Source of the DNA: Mucilaginibacter sp.
GTDB taxonomy: Bacteria > Bacteroidota > Bacteroidia > Sphingobacteriales > Sphingobacteriaceae
Length of the DNA stretch: 32,185 nt
NCBI GenBank assembly: GCA_028288125.1
Contig: JAQBOH010000092.1
Coordinates: 1 to 32,185 of the forward strand
Reading direction: 5' to 3'
A program made the position numbers and the translations under genes. Positions 24,690 to 32,185 of the stretch are shown here, one piece after another (within the stretch, counting starts at the first letter, position 1; the number at the start of each line of letters is the position of its first letter). The notes below the pieces were generated by a model, which saw only the letters and a list, made by a program, of their open reading frames with translations, was not told the origin of the DNA and ran no database searches.

Positions 24690-24717
24690 GCGGTTCGGTG
24701 TCCCTTAAATTTTGGAG

Positions 24718-24748
24718 CAAAGGTACAATTTTCAGTATTGAGTAGCAA
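24718..24748 (-). promoter_or_regulatory. gcvP promoter
   Basis: On the minus strand TTG (24746-24748) is followed after 20 bases by TACCTTTG (24718-24725), a full match to the Bacteroidota -7 consensus. The gcvP ATG starts 29 bases downstream of the box, leaving room for a short leader. No glycine riboswitch is seen. Confidence 0.65.
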
Positions 24749-24794
24749 TGAGTAGCCGGATAGTGACGCTGATTTTACAAATTATAAATGCCCT

Positions 24795-25511
24795 TTAAGC
24801 CAGCTGTCTCAAATACATTTGTATCGTATTTTCCAACCCATAATACAAAGCATCGGAGATGAGGGCGTGGCCAATGCTTACTTCATCCAGCCCCGGAATG
24901 TTTTCAGCAAAATATTTGAGATTCTGCAGATCCAGATCGTGACCGGCGTTTATACCTAAACCCAATTTTTGGGCGATTTTAGCTGATTGAATATATAGTG
25001 CAATGGCTTTTTCTTTGCCGTTAGCATATTGATATGCATAGGCTTCGGTGTACAATTCTATACGATCGGTTCCGGTTGTGGCGGCAGCTTCTACCATTTC
25101 GGGCACCGGATCAATAAATATTGAGACACGGATACCAGCCTGTTTAAATACCGCTATCATATCTTTCAGGTATTGCTGATGCGTTATTGTGTCCCAACCA
25201 TGGTTGCTGGTAATTTGTCCTAAGGCATCAGGCACTAAGGTTACCTGTTCGGGTTTGTTGGCCAATACCAGGTCAATAAACTTTTGTTCCTGGCAATTGC
25301 CTTCAATATTAAACTCGGTGGTAACTATTTTTTTTAGGTTGAAAACATCCTGGTAACGGATATGTCTTTCGTCGGGCCGGGGGTGTACGGTTATCCCCTG
25401 AGCGCCAAACCGCTCGCAGTCCTTTGCCACCTGTACCAGGTCGGGGTTATTTCCGCCGCGCGAATTGCGCAGGGTAGCAATTTTATTTATATTGACAGAT
25501 AGTCGGGTCAT
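24795..25511 (-). CDS. pdxJ: Pyridoxine 5'-phosphate synthase
   Basis: The 238-residue protein begins [24 protein letters not shown] (after Met) and contains [13 protein letters not shown] (39-51), [48 protein letters not shown], and [14 protein letters not shown]. These are the strands and catalytic Glu/His/Arg residues of the PdxJ TIM barrel. It condenses 3-amino-2-oxopropyl phosphate with deoxyxylulose 5-phosphate, giving pyridoxine 5'-phosphate in the DXP-dependent vitamin B6 pathway. It lies upstream of the PLP-dependent gcvP but a separate gcvP promoter occurs between them. It diverges from the deacetylase-like gene. Confidence 0.96.
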   Translation of the reverse strand: MTRLSVNINKIATLRNSRGGNNPDLVQVAKDCERFGAQGITVHPRPDERHIRYQDVFNLKKIVTTEFNIEGNCQEQKFIDLVLANKPEQVTLVPDALGQITSNHGWDTITHQQYLKDMIAVFKQAGIRVSIFIDPVPEMVEAAATTGTDRIELYTEAYAYQYANGKEKAIALYIQSAKIAQKLGLGINAGHDLDLQNLKYFAENIPGLDEVSIGHALISDALYYGLENTIQMYLRQLA

Positions 25512-25529
25512 AAGGATTTCAGATTTACG

Positions 25530-25548
25530 TCCCGATAGCTATAGGGAT
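25530..25548. repeat. Dispersed palindrome (CCCGATAGCTATAGGG type)
   Basis: TCCCGATAGCTATAGGGAT is a near-palindrome 18 bases upstream of the pdxJ ATG. A sibling with the same CGATAGCTAT core lies at 3672-3683. Confidence 0.5.
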
Positions 25549-25614
25549 CGAATTTTTAAACTAATAAACACAAAATCGTGAATACAAACTTATAATACTT
25601 AATCCGAAATTATA

Positions 25615-26601
25615 ATGAAACAAATATTTACTTATTTATTAGTGGTTTTTCTACTCTTAACGGCTATTGTTCGTGCCCAGGTATCTTACACCAAAATAAC
25701 CCATTACCAAACGTATTATGCGTCGGCAACACGGAATAATACCGATTGGTTTGCCATTCGAAAGTTTGAAAACGAAGGCAAAATCTATATTCTCCTTGTT
25801 GATCCGGACGAACTGGAAACCAAAGTTGACGAGGCTGCGCTGTATACCTTAAACCCGATGCCGATGGCGCAAGCACGGTTATATTACCAAAAATCTTCCT
25901 ACGAAAAAGCATTAAGAAAAGCCGAAGATCAATCGAAGTCAATGCAAAATGCAGGAATTCAAAGCGGTATGCCGAGTGAAACGGGCATTACTTTAACTGC
26001 TGACCTCTGCCCGTCAGGTCGGCCACTGGACCGCCGAATTTTTACAGATATTTTTGAACAGTTTAAAAAGATAGAACAACCCGTGCCGATAGCTTTGTCG
26101 ATAACTGGTATCTGGATGCGCCAGCACCCGCAGGACCTTGAATGGTTAAAGGAAATGAATACGAAAGGCGAAATTTATATTACGTGGGTCAATCATTCCT
26201 ACAATCACCGCGTCAGCAAAACACTGCCGTTAAAGGAGAACTTTTTACTGGAACCGGGGACTGATATCAACTTCGAAGTTTTGGGTACCGAGCAGGCGAT
26301 GCTGAAAAATGGCTTATTGCCGTCGGTGTTTTTTCGCTTTCCGGGGTTAGTATCTGATAAACAGTTGATATATAAGATTACCGATTTCGGTTTAATACCA
26401 ATTGGCAGCGACGCATGGCTAGCAAAGGGTCAGCAGCCGCAAGCCGGCAGCATAGTGCTAATACATGGCAATGGCAATGAACCTGTTGGGGTTAATGATT
26501 TTATCAGTTTATTAAAATCAAAAACAAAATCCATAGCTAAAAAGCAATGGCTGTTATATGATCTTCGCGAAAGCGTGGAAACGACATTCGAAGGAAAATA
26601 A
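25615..26601 (+). CDS. Secreted polysaccharide-deacetylase-like protein
   Basis: The 328-residue protein has a signal peptide (MKQIFTYLLVVFLLLTAIVRAQ). A unique N-terminal region (about 23-120) precedes a NodB-like domain: TLTADLCPSG (127-135) in the place of the usual TFDD motif, with Asp130; WVNHSYNHR (191-199), which keeps the H-x3-H pair (His194, His198); and RFPG (241-244). A late IVLIHGNGNEP supplies another His. Carbohydrate-esterase family 4 enzymes use Asp-His-His to bind a metal and deacetylate glycans. One of the two motif-1 aspartates is missing, so activity is uncertain. It diverges from pdxJ and converges on the MFS gene. Confidence 0.75.
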   Translation: MKQIFTYLLVVFLLLTAIVRAQVSYTKITHYQTYYASATRNNTDWFAIRKFENEGKIYILLVDPDELETKVDEAALYTLNPMPMAQARLYYQKSSYEKALRKAEDQSKSMQNAGIQSGMPSETGITLTADLCPSGRPLDRRIFTDIFEQFKKIEQPVPIALSITGIWMRQHPQDLEWLKEMNTKGEIYITWVNHSYNHRVSKTLPLKENFLLEPGTDINFEVLGTEQAMLKNGLLPSVFFRFPGLVSDKQLIYKITDFGLIPIGSDAWLAKGQQPQAGSIVLIHGNGNEPVGVNDFISLLKSKTKSIAKKQWLLYDLRESVETTFEGK

Positions 26602-26610
26602 ATTTTGACG

Positions 26611-26637
26611 ATGAACCATGAACTATGGACTATGGAC
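26611..26637. repeat. ATGAACC quasi-repeat, copy 3 (overlaps MFS stop)
   Basis: The words ATGAACCATGAACTATGGAC fill the 21-base gap between convergent genes. They include the MFS stop codon (26623-26625) and the codons for its last four residues. Confidence 0.65.
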
Positions 26638-27912
26638 TTTCTCAGGAGTTTGTATCTGACTTAAAGACAGGGGTATTAATTTTTTAGTTTTTAGATAAGT
26701 GATGGTTACAATAACCAGGGTCATACTTCCGCCGAAAACAACAGAGGGAACTGTACCTAATAATTTGGCTGCTGTTCCTGATTCAAAGGCGCCGATCTCA
26801 TTTGACGAACCTATAAACATTGAATTGACAGCAGATACACGCCCGCGCATATGGTCGGGTGTTAAAAGCTGTATGATCGTTCCGCGAATGATTACGCTGA
26901 TACTGTCAAACGCACCTTCTGTAAAAAGAAAAAACAAGGATAGATAAAAGCTGCGCGATAGGCCAAAGCAAATGATGGAGAGGCCAAAACCGGTTACCGC
27001 GATAAGCAAATTACGCCAGGGCTTATCCATTGGCGAGAACCTGGCCATTGCCAGCATGGTAATAACAGCGCCAAGCGATGATGTGGCCCGCATAACGCCC
27101 AGTCCCTGCGAACCTACATGCAAAATATCATTTGCAAACACAGGCAAAAGCGCCACTGCCCCGCCGAAAAAAACCGAAAACAGGTCGAGACTCATTGCCC
27201 ATATCATCATTTTGCTCTTGAAAACGAAGTCTATTCCTTCCGATAAGCTTTTCCAGACACTCTCTTTCGGGATAAAAACCGGCGGATAAGGCCTTAACCG
27301 GTATATCAAGCTTATTGAAAGCAGCAGGAAGATCAGTATAACGCTGAAAGCCGCTGTTATGCCGTAAAACCCATAGATCAATCCTCCTGTTGCCGGTCCT
27401 AATACTGATGCTATTTGCCAGGATGAACTGCTCCAGGTGCTGCCATTCGGATAAAGCTCTTTCGGGATACTATGCGCATATATGGTAAATGTAGCCGGCC
27501 CGTAAAATGCACGGGCCAAACCGTTCAGAAAAATCATAAAATAAATAATAGGCACGATCCAGCTTGTGTGAATGTATGCGCCCATGCTTTTCATTGTTAC
27601 GGTAAACATCACCATGGAAGCCAGGAAAACAAGAGAGGCTATAGTGAGCAGCATTTTCCGTTTTTCAGATTTATCAGCTACATAACCGCCGTAAAGGGCA
27701 ATGCCAATAGCCGGTATGGCTTCGCACAGGCCAACTAAACCTAGTGCAAATACGTTTTTTGTTACCTGGTAAATGTAAAAGCCAATGATAACGGCTTGCA
27801 TCTGGTAAGCGAAGGTAAATAGGAACCGCATGCCCAAATAGTAGCGAAAATCTTTATATCGCAACGCGGCAAATGAATCTACTCTGGGTTTACTACCTCC
27901 TTCTTCGGACAC
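26623..27912 (-). CDS. MFS transporter (EntS/multidrug-like)
   Basis: The 429-residue protein is strongly hydrophobic with about 12 predicted helices. It starts FAALRYKDFRYYLGMRFLFTFAYQMQAVIIGFYIYQVTKNVFALGLVGLCEAIP after a short polar lead. The cytoplasmic loop GGYVADKSEKRKMLL between helices 2 and 3 is the MFS signature. The arrangement resembles the EntS/DHA3 group of exporters, so export is more likely than uptake; the substrate is unknown. The start appears to be GTG at 27910-27912. The C-terminal VHSP is encoded by a quasi-repeat. A -7 box TAAATTTG (27935-27942) lies upstream. Confidence 0.88.
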   Translation of the reverse strand: MSEEGGSKPRVDSFAALRYKDFRYYLGMRFLFTFAYQMQAVIIGFYIYQVTKNVFALGLVGLCEAIPAIGIALYGGYVADKSEKRKMLLTIASLVFLASMVMFTVTMKSMGAYIHTSWIVPIIYFMIFLNGLARAFYGPATFTIYAHSIPKELYPNGSTWSSSSWQIASVLGPATGGLIYGFYGITAAFSVILIFLLLSISLIYRLRPYPPVFIPKESVWKSLSEGIDFVFKSKMMIWAMSLDLFSVFFGGAVALLPVFANDILHVGSQGLGVMRATSSLGAVITMLAMARFSPMDKPWRNLLIAVTGFGLSIICFGLSRSFYLSLFFLFTEGAFDSISVIIRGTIIQLLTPDHMRGRVSAVNSMFIGSSNEIGAFESGTAAKLLGTVPSVVFGGSMTLVIVTITYLKTKKLIPLSLSQIQTPEKVHSP

Positions 27913-27934
27913 TAATTTTGGGTTAGGATATGGG

Positions 27935-27942
27935 CAAATTTA
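27935..27942 (-). promoter_or_regulatory. -7 promoter box for MFS transporter
   Basis: The minus strand reads TAAATTTG, a match to TAnnTTTG, 22 bases before the GTG start. No TTTG is visible at the -33 distance. Confidence 0.4.
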
Positions 27943-28001
27943 CGATTTGTAAATAACGCTGCGGACTTTTTTTTATCTGTGTATCGTGTTTTACAAATAT
28001 G

Positions 28002-29374
28002 TTACTGAAAACCATGCTGGTCAATCAAATAAACCAGCGCCGCAATGGCGGCAGATCCCAGCTCAAGCTCACGCTTGTTTACATTTTCAAAAACATCTTT
28101 TGCGGTATGGTGCAGATCAAAGTACCGCTGTGAGTCGGGCCTGAAACCGATCAGCACCACGTTTGAGATCGCTTGCCTGAGCGGCCCGATATCTGTTCCC
28201 CTCCGCCATTGGTTAACCGGTCGGCCTCGTAAGGTTCCAGCAGCGGCTGCCAGTTTTGGTTAATCTTCTTTAGCGATGCGGCTGACAATCCTGTAAAGCC
28301 GAACCCGCGGGGTGTAAAGCCTCCTTCATCGGTTTCAATAGCCGCTATATGTTCTTCTTTGTTTTTGACAGCTAGCTCGGCATATTTTTGCCCGCCCTTG
28401 TCGCCGTTCTCTTCATTCATAAAAAATACCGCCCTTATGGAATTTTTAGGATGGTAATTCATTATTTTTAAAATGCGCAGCATTTCCAGCGACTGCATTA
28501 CACCCGCACCATCATCATTTGCGCCCTCAGCCAGGTCCCAGGAATCAAGGTGTCCGCCAACGGTAATATATTTGTTTGGGTTTTCAGTTCCATTCAACTC
28601 TGCTATTACATTGTACGACAATGCATCGGGCAACTGCTGGCAGCTTTGTTTAAAGTAGAATTTAATGGGTTTTCCTTGCTTAATCAATGCGCTCAAAGTG
28701 TTAGCGCCTAATGTCGATATCGCTGCCGCCGGTATTTTATATTCGTTATATACAGTGGTGCCCGTATGCGGGTAATCATCAATAATCTCGGTAAGCGACC
28801 GTACAATAACACCTACCGCGCCATATTTCGCCGCAGCGGATGGGCCGGCCCGCCGCTGGTCGCCTGCGGTTCCGTATGCCCGGCCGGTTTCAATAAACCG
28901 GGGGTCAAATGGCCGGTTAAAAAACACGATCTTGCCTTTTATTGCCGATTCTCCTAATGAATCAAGCTCTTTCAGGCTGTATACTTCGATAATATTTGCA
29001 GTTATACCATCATTTGGCGTCGCGATAGACATGCCTAAGGCACAAATTGATACTGGTATTTCTTTAGTGCCAATAATGATCTTAGCCTGTTCTTTTTCGC
29101 CGCGTATCCAGTGCGGCACCATTACTTCCTGTAAATAAACCTTGTCGAAATGATAGCTTTCCATAAGCTTTTTGCTCCATTCAACTGCCCTTTGCGCATT
29201 TGCTGATCCGCTTAAACGCGGGCCTATGTTTTTGCACAGATCATGCAAGTTACTATAGCATTTCCCGTTCACTAAGGCTTCATCATAAATTTTCCGGATC
29301 ACCAGTGAATCCTGGGCATTCACGCCGGAAGCGGTTATGAAAAAAACAATAATCAAAAAGTAAATAAATTTCAT
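28002..29374 (-). pseudogene. M28-family metallopeptidase, frameshifted near the C-terminus
   Basis: A signal peptide (1-20) precedes an M28 peptidase of the carboxypeptidase Q-like type. A PA-like insert (about 120-245) leads to TVGGHLDSWD (His275), GANDDGAG (Asp287), FMNEENGDKGG (Glu321, Glu322) and AIETDEGG (Asp349), the zinc ligands and catalytic Glu. The frame ends at 28151 after NGGGEQISGRSGKRSQTWC. Dropping into the next frame at the C-run 28198-28201 restores TDIGPLRQAISNVV and RPDSQRYFDLHHTAKDVFENV through to a stop at 28002. One missing G explains it. The last zinc ligand (in DLHHTAKD) lies in the displaced part, so the 407-residue product would lack it. A sequencing error cannot be excluded. 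Confidence 0.88.
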
Positions 29375-29435
29375 GTCGGGGTTTTAATAAACGAAACTAA
29401 GAAAAAACTGAAATAATCTACAGCAAAGTGATAAA

Positions 29436-31544
29436 TCAGGAGATCTTATTCCAGCTCAAACCGTGTCCTTTGGTTTGAAACGAATGGTGCAATATCTGAT
29501 TTTCCGGAAGTGCGAGCTGCGGGTCTTTTTCAAAAATGTCTTCCACACATTTACGCGCCTGTATTAACAGCTCCTGGTCGGTTACCAGGTTGGCGACCTT
29601 AAGGTCGAGCACGCCGCTTTGCTGCGTTCCCTCAATATTACCGGGGCCGCGTAACTGCAGGTCAATCTCTGCTATTTCAAAGCCATTATTGGTTTTAACC
29701 ATCGTATCAAGCCTGGTTTTACCATCGTGGCTTAGTTTGTGATGGCTCATCAAAATACAGAAAGATTGCTCGGCGCCACGCCCCACTCGCCCGCGCAACT
29801 GGTGTAATTGGGATAAGCCGAATCGCTCGGCGTTTTCAATGATCATTACAGATGCATTCGGGATATTTACGCCCACCTCTATAACGGTTGTCGCTACCAT
29901 TATCTGCGTTTCGCCTTTTATGAAGCGGTTCATTTCAAATTGCTTCTCGGCTGGTTTCAATTTACCATGTACAATGCTTATCCGGTAATCCGGCAAAGGA
30001 AACTCGTGTGCCATTACATCTATGCCGTCCGTCAGGTTTTTCAGGTCAAGTTTTTCGCTTTCCTGTATCAGCGGGTAAACCACATATATCTGCCTGCCTT
30101 TTGCAATTTCCTGTTTCATAAAACCAAACATCCGTAAACGCTGGTTCTCATAAAAATGAACGGTTTGTATAGGTTTGCGCCCCGCGGGCAATTCGTCAAT
30201 TACTGAAATATCCAGATCGCCATATAAGGTCATGGCTAACGTACGCGGAATAGGGGTGGCCGTCATCACCAAAATATGCGGGGGGATGGCGTTTTTGCGC
30301 CATAGCTTTGATCGTTGTTCTACGCCAAAACGGTGCTGCTCGTCTATCACCACAAATCCCAGGTTTTGATACTGAACTTTATCCTCAATAAGAGCATGTG
30401 TCCCGATCAATATCTTTAGCTGCCCGCTTTCAAGCCGCTCATGTAAAACTCTCCTGGCCTTTTGTGAAGTCGACCCGGTAAGCAATGCCACTTCAATAAA
30501 GTCGTCGCCCACCAGTTCTTTTATAGTTTGGTAATGCTGGTTGGCTAAAATCTCGGTAGGCGCCATGATGCAGGTTTGAAAGCCATTGTCAATAGCGATT
30601 AGCATGCTCATTAAGGCTACAACTGTTTTGCCGCTGCCAACATCGCCTTGCAGGAGCCGGTTCATTTGCACCCCACGTTGCGTATCCTGTCTGATTTCCT
30701 TTAACACTCGCTTTTGTGAATTTGTTAGGGCAAACGGCAGTTTATACTCGTAAAATTCATTAAAGAATTCGCCTACTTTTCCGAATATATTGCCCTTAAA
30801 TTTTTGGTCGTGATTCAGCTTATTTTTTAATAATTTAAGCTGCAGAAAGAATAGCTCTTCGAATTTTAACCGGTGAAGCGCTTCATTAAGCCTGGCTGTA
30901 TCTTCCGGAAAATGAATATGGCGGTATGCATCAGCACGGGCAATTAGTTTAAACCGGTTTATAATATACAGCGGCAGGTTTTCGTGTATGTCTTTAAGGT
31001 GCTGTTCCAGTAAAACAGCAATTAGTTTTTGCAAACCTTTACTGTCTAACGAAAACTGTTTTAGTTTCTCGGTAGAGTTGTATGCTGGTTGAAGTGTTAA
31101 GTTGCCTTTCTGCTGCAGCGCTCCCGCGGAATATGGTTCAATTTCCGGATGTGCCATTTGCGCTTTACCATTAAAAAAACCAGGCTTTCCAAATAATATA
31201 TATGCTTTACCAACGACAAGCGTTTTTTCAACCCACCGGATGCCCTGGAACCATACGAGCTCAATTACTCCGGTGTTATCTTTTGCCTGCACAACTAGCC
31301 GCCTGGTATGCTTTTCGCCGATGATCTCTTTATGGGTTAGCCGGGCAATTACCTGTACATAAGGCCAATCAGGATGTATATCTTTTATTTTATAAAACCG
31401 GGTGCGGTCAATGTGCTTATATGGGAAATGACGCAGCAAATCTTCGAAATTGACGATCTGCAATTCTTTTTTCAAGACTTCAGCCCGGCTAAGGCCAACA
31501 CCTTTTAAATATTCAATTGGGGTTTGAAACGCCTGGCTGTTCAA
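29436..31544 (-). CDS. recG: ATP-dependent DNA helicase RecG
   Basis: The 702-residue protein has the N-terminal wedge domain (OB fold, about 55-140, with TPIEYLKGVGLSRAEVLKKEL at 8-28), Walker A GDVGSGKT (300-307), APTEILANQH (328-337), the motif-II variant DEQH (401-404), MTATPIPRTLAMTLYGDLDIS, and TTVIEVGVNIPNAS with the QLRGRVGRG motif VI. RecG reverses stalled replication forks and branch-migrates Holliday junctions. No ATG is available; the best start is TTG at 31542-31544. It lies in the same frame as RidA, four codons after that gene's TGA, so the two are closely linked. Confidence 0.95.
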   Translation of the reverse strand: MNSQAFQTPIEYLKGVGLSRAEVLKKELQIVNFEDLLRHFPYKHIDRTRFYKIKDIHPDWPYVQVIARLTHKEIIGEKHTRRLVVQAKDNTGVIELVWFQGIRWVEKTLVVGKAYILFGKPGFFNGKAQMAHPEIEPYSAGALQQKGNLTLQPAYNSTEKLKQFSLDSKGLQKLIAVLLEQHLKDIHENLPLYIINRFKLIARADAYRHIHFPEDTARLNEALHRLKFEELFFLQLKLLKNKLNHDQKFKGNIFGKVGEFFNEFYEYKLPFALTNSQKRVLKEIRQDTQRGVQMNRLLQGDVGSGKTVVALMSMLIAIDNGFQTCIMAPTEILANQHYQTIKELVGDDFIEVALLTGSTSQKARRVLHERLESGQLKILIGTHALIEDKVQYQNLGFVVIDEQHRFGVEQRSKLWRKNAIPPHILVMTATPIPRTLAMTLYGDLDISVIDELPAGRKPIQTVHFYENQRLRMFGFMKQEIAKGRQIYVVYPLIQESEKLDLKNLTDGIDVMAHEFPLPDYRISIVHGKLKPAEKQFEMNRFIKGETQIMVATTVIEVGVNIPNASVMIIENAERFGLSQLHQLRGRVGRGAEQSFCILMSHHKLSHDGKTRLDTMVKTNNGFEIAEIDLQLRGPGNIEGTQQSGVLDLKVANLVTDQELLIQARKCVEDIFEKDPQLALPENQILHHSFQTKGHGLSWNKIS

Positions 31545-31553
31545 TTCGATAGA

Positions 31554-31934
31554 TCAGGGCTTAATAGCGGTTACAGATATTTCCACATTAACATTCTTGG
31601 GCAGGCCGGCAACTTGTATGGTTTCGCGGGCAGGGAATTGTTCGCTAAAATAACTACCGTATACTTCATTAACCTGTGCAAAATCCTGCATATCTTTTAA
31701 AAAAATGCTTGTTTTAACTATGCTGCTAAAATCAATGCCGGCTTCAACCAAAATGGATTGGATGTTTTCCATCACCTGTTTTGTTTCGGATGTAATATTT
31801 CCTACAACGAGTTCGCCGTTACCGGGATTGATAGCAACCTGACCCGAAACAAATACGAAGCCGCCTGCGATGACAGCCTGGCTATAAGGGCCGATTGGTG
31901 AAGGGGCATTAGAAGTATTTATTACTTTTTTCAT
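31554..31934 (-). CDS. ridA: RidA-family enamine/imine deaminase
   Basis: The 126-residue protein reads MKKVINTSNAPSPIGPYSQAVIAGGFVFVSGQVAINPGNGELV, with FPARETIQVAGLPKNVNVEISVTAIKP at the end. It contains the conserved Arg (PARETIQV) and Glu (VEISVTAI) of the trimeric YjgF/RidA active site. RidA hydrolyses reactive 2-aminoacrylate and other enamines released by PLP enzymes, protecting targets such as PLP-dependent transferases. It is cytoplasmic. Its stop is nine bases before recG, forming an operon with the small membrane protein gene upstream. Confidence 0.95.
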   Translation of the reverse strand: MKKVINTSNAPSPIGPYSQAVIAGGFVFVSGQVAINPGNGELVVGNITSETKQVMENIQSILVEAGIDFSSIVKTSIFLKDMQDFAQVNEVYGSYFSEQFPARETIQVAGLPKNVNVEISVTAIKP

Positions 31935-31964
31935 TAAGACAGATTATTTAAAGGCAGTTAAAGT

Positions 31965-32180
31965 TTATTTCTTTAATATAAACCATTGTATTAATTTCCA
32001 TAAAATACCTAGTATAAACACGGTAATTGCAATGGCATTAATTGTGTGCATTACCTTTAAATTAAAGTTGGTTGGCCTGTTTGGATCTTTTTTTCGGAAG
32101 AAATACATATACAAACTTACATAAAAAAAATTCTCAAAAAGATGGAGTAACAACCTATTTGAGGTTAATTTAAGCTGCAT
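31965..32180 (-). CDS. Small membrane protein, DUF6728-like
   Basis: The 71-residue protein has an amphipathic lead (MQLKLTSNRLLLHLFENFFY), the conserved-looking FRKKDPNRPTNFNLKVMHTINAIAI core, and one hydrophobic helix (about 48-68, AIAITVFILGILWKLIQWFIL). The 'FRKKDP..PTN.NL..MH.IN' phrase fits a small uncharacterised Bacteroidota family that I recall as DUF6728, but the name is from memory. The start at 32180 is the first ATG; sequence upstream leaves the window after five bases. It is the first visible gene of the RidA-RecG operon. Confidence 0.65.
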   Translation of the reverse strand: MQLKLTSNRLLLHLFENFFYVSLYMYFFRKKDPNRPTNFNLKVMHTINAIAITVFILGILWKLIQWFILKK

Positions 32181-32185
32181 GAAGC

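Noticed and set aside
24690..24794. Glycine riboswitch upstream of gcvP
   Set aside because: The gap is only about 100 bases, is taken by a consensus promoter and shows no aptamer-like paired domains.

Overview
The window looks like an ordinary chromosomal stretch from a Bacteroidota bacterium, most likely Sphingobacteriaceae and Mucilaginibacter- or Pedobacter-like. The basis is mid-range GC, dense short operons, few Shine-Dalgarno sites, several TAnnTTTG (-7) promoter boxes, and a gene set typical of that group: single-chain GcvP, PdxJ, an M61 peptidase with a PDZ domain, a Ku homologue, a secreted GH31 enzyme, SIMPL and TM2 proteins. I found no prophage, insertion sequence, CRISPR array, rRNA or tRNA. 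The species is inference; no marker was searched.

Layout. 1-3588, minus strand: the 5' part of glutamate formimidoyltransferase behind an HxlR regulator; a 2Fe-2S ferredoxin and its flavoprotein reductase; a LysR regulator; a 71-residue membrane protein. 3739-8010: a secreted GH31 glycosidase diverging from a nitrilase-family amidohydrolase, then a small secreted OB-fold-like protein. 8056-11092: a histidine kinase, Ku, a DUF892 ferritin-like stress protein and a 51-residue membrane protein. 11187-14418: an M61 peptidase diverging from a single-domain response regulator that is translationally coupled to a GlcNAc-kinase-like BadF/BadG ATPase. 14502-18352: lnt, rsmI and serS. 18485-21708: two tandem pseudo-receiver paralogues, a SIMPL protein, a TM2 protein and an ABM-fold protein. 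21798-27912: gcvP, pdxJ, a divergent polysaccharide-deacetylase-like protein and an MFS transporter. 28002-32180: a frameshifted M28 peptidase, then an operon of a small membrane protein, RidA and recG.

How the genes fit together. Most are housekeeping: tRNA charging, 16S rRNA methylation, lipoprotein maturation, B6 synthesis, glycine cleavage, fork rescue and end joining. GcvP needs the PLP that PdxJ helps make, and RidA removes reactive enamines from PLP enzymes. The ferredoxin and reductase form an electron-transfer pair.

The least explained signals are these. (1) Tandem paralogues with a receiver-like fold keep the phospho-acceptor Asp but lack the acidic pair. (2) At least seven unrelated word-like quasi-repeat families sit at gene junctions, often touching start or stop codons. 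(3) Two structured, MITE-like intergenic elements lie at 16128-16237 and 18382-18472. (4) A one-base frameshift in the M28 peptidase removes its last zinc ligand. (5) A clear operator-like inverted repeat overlies the HxlR promoter and start codon.
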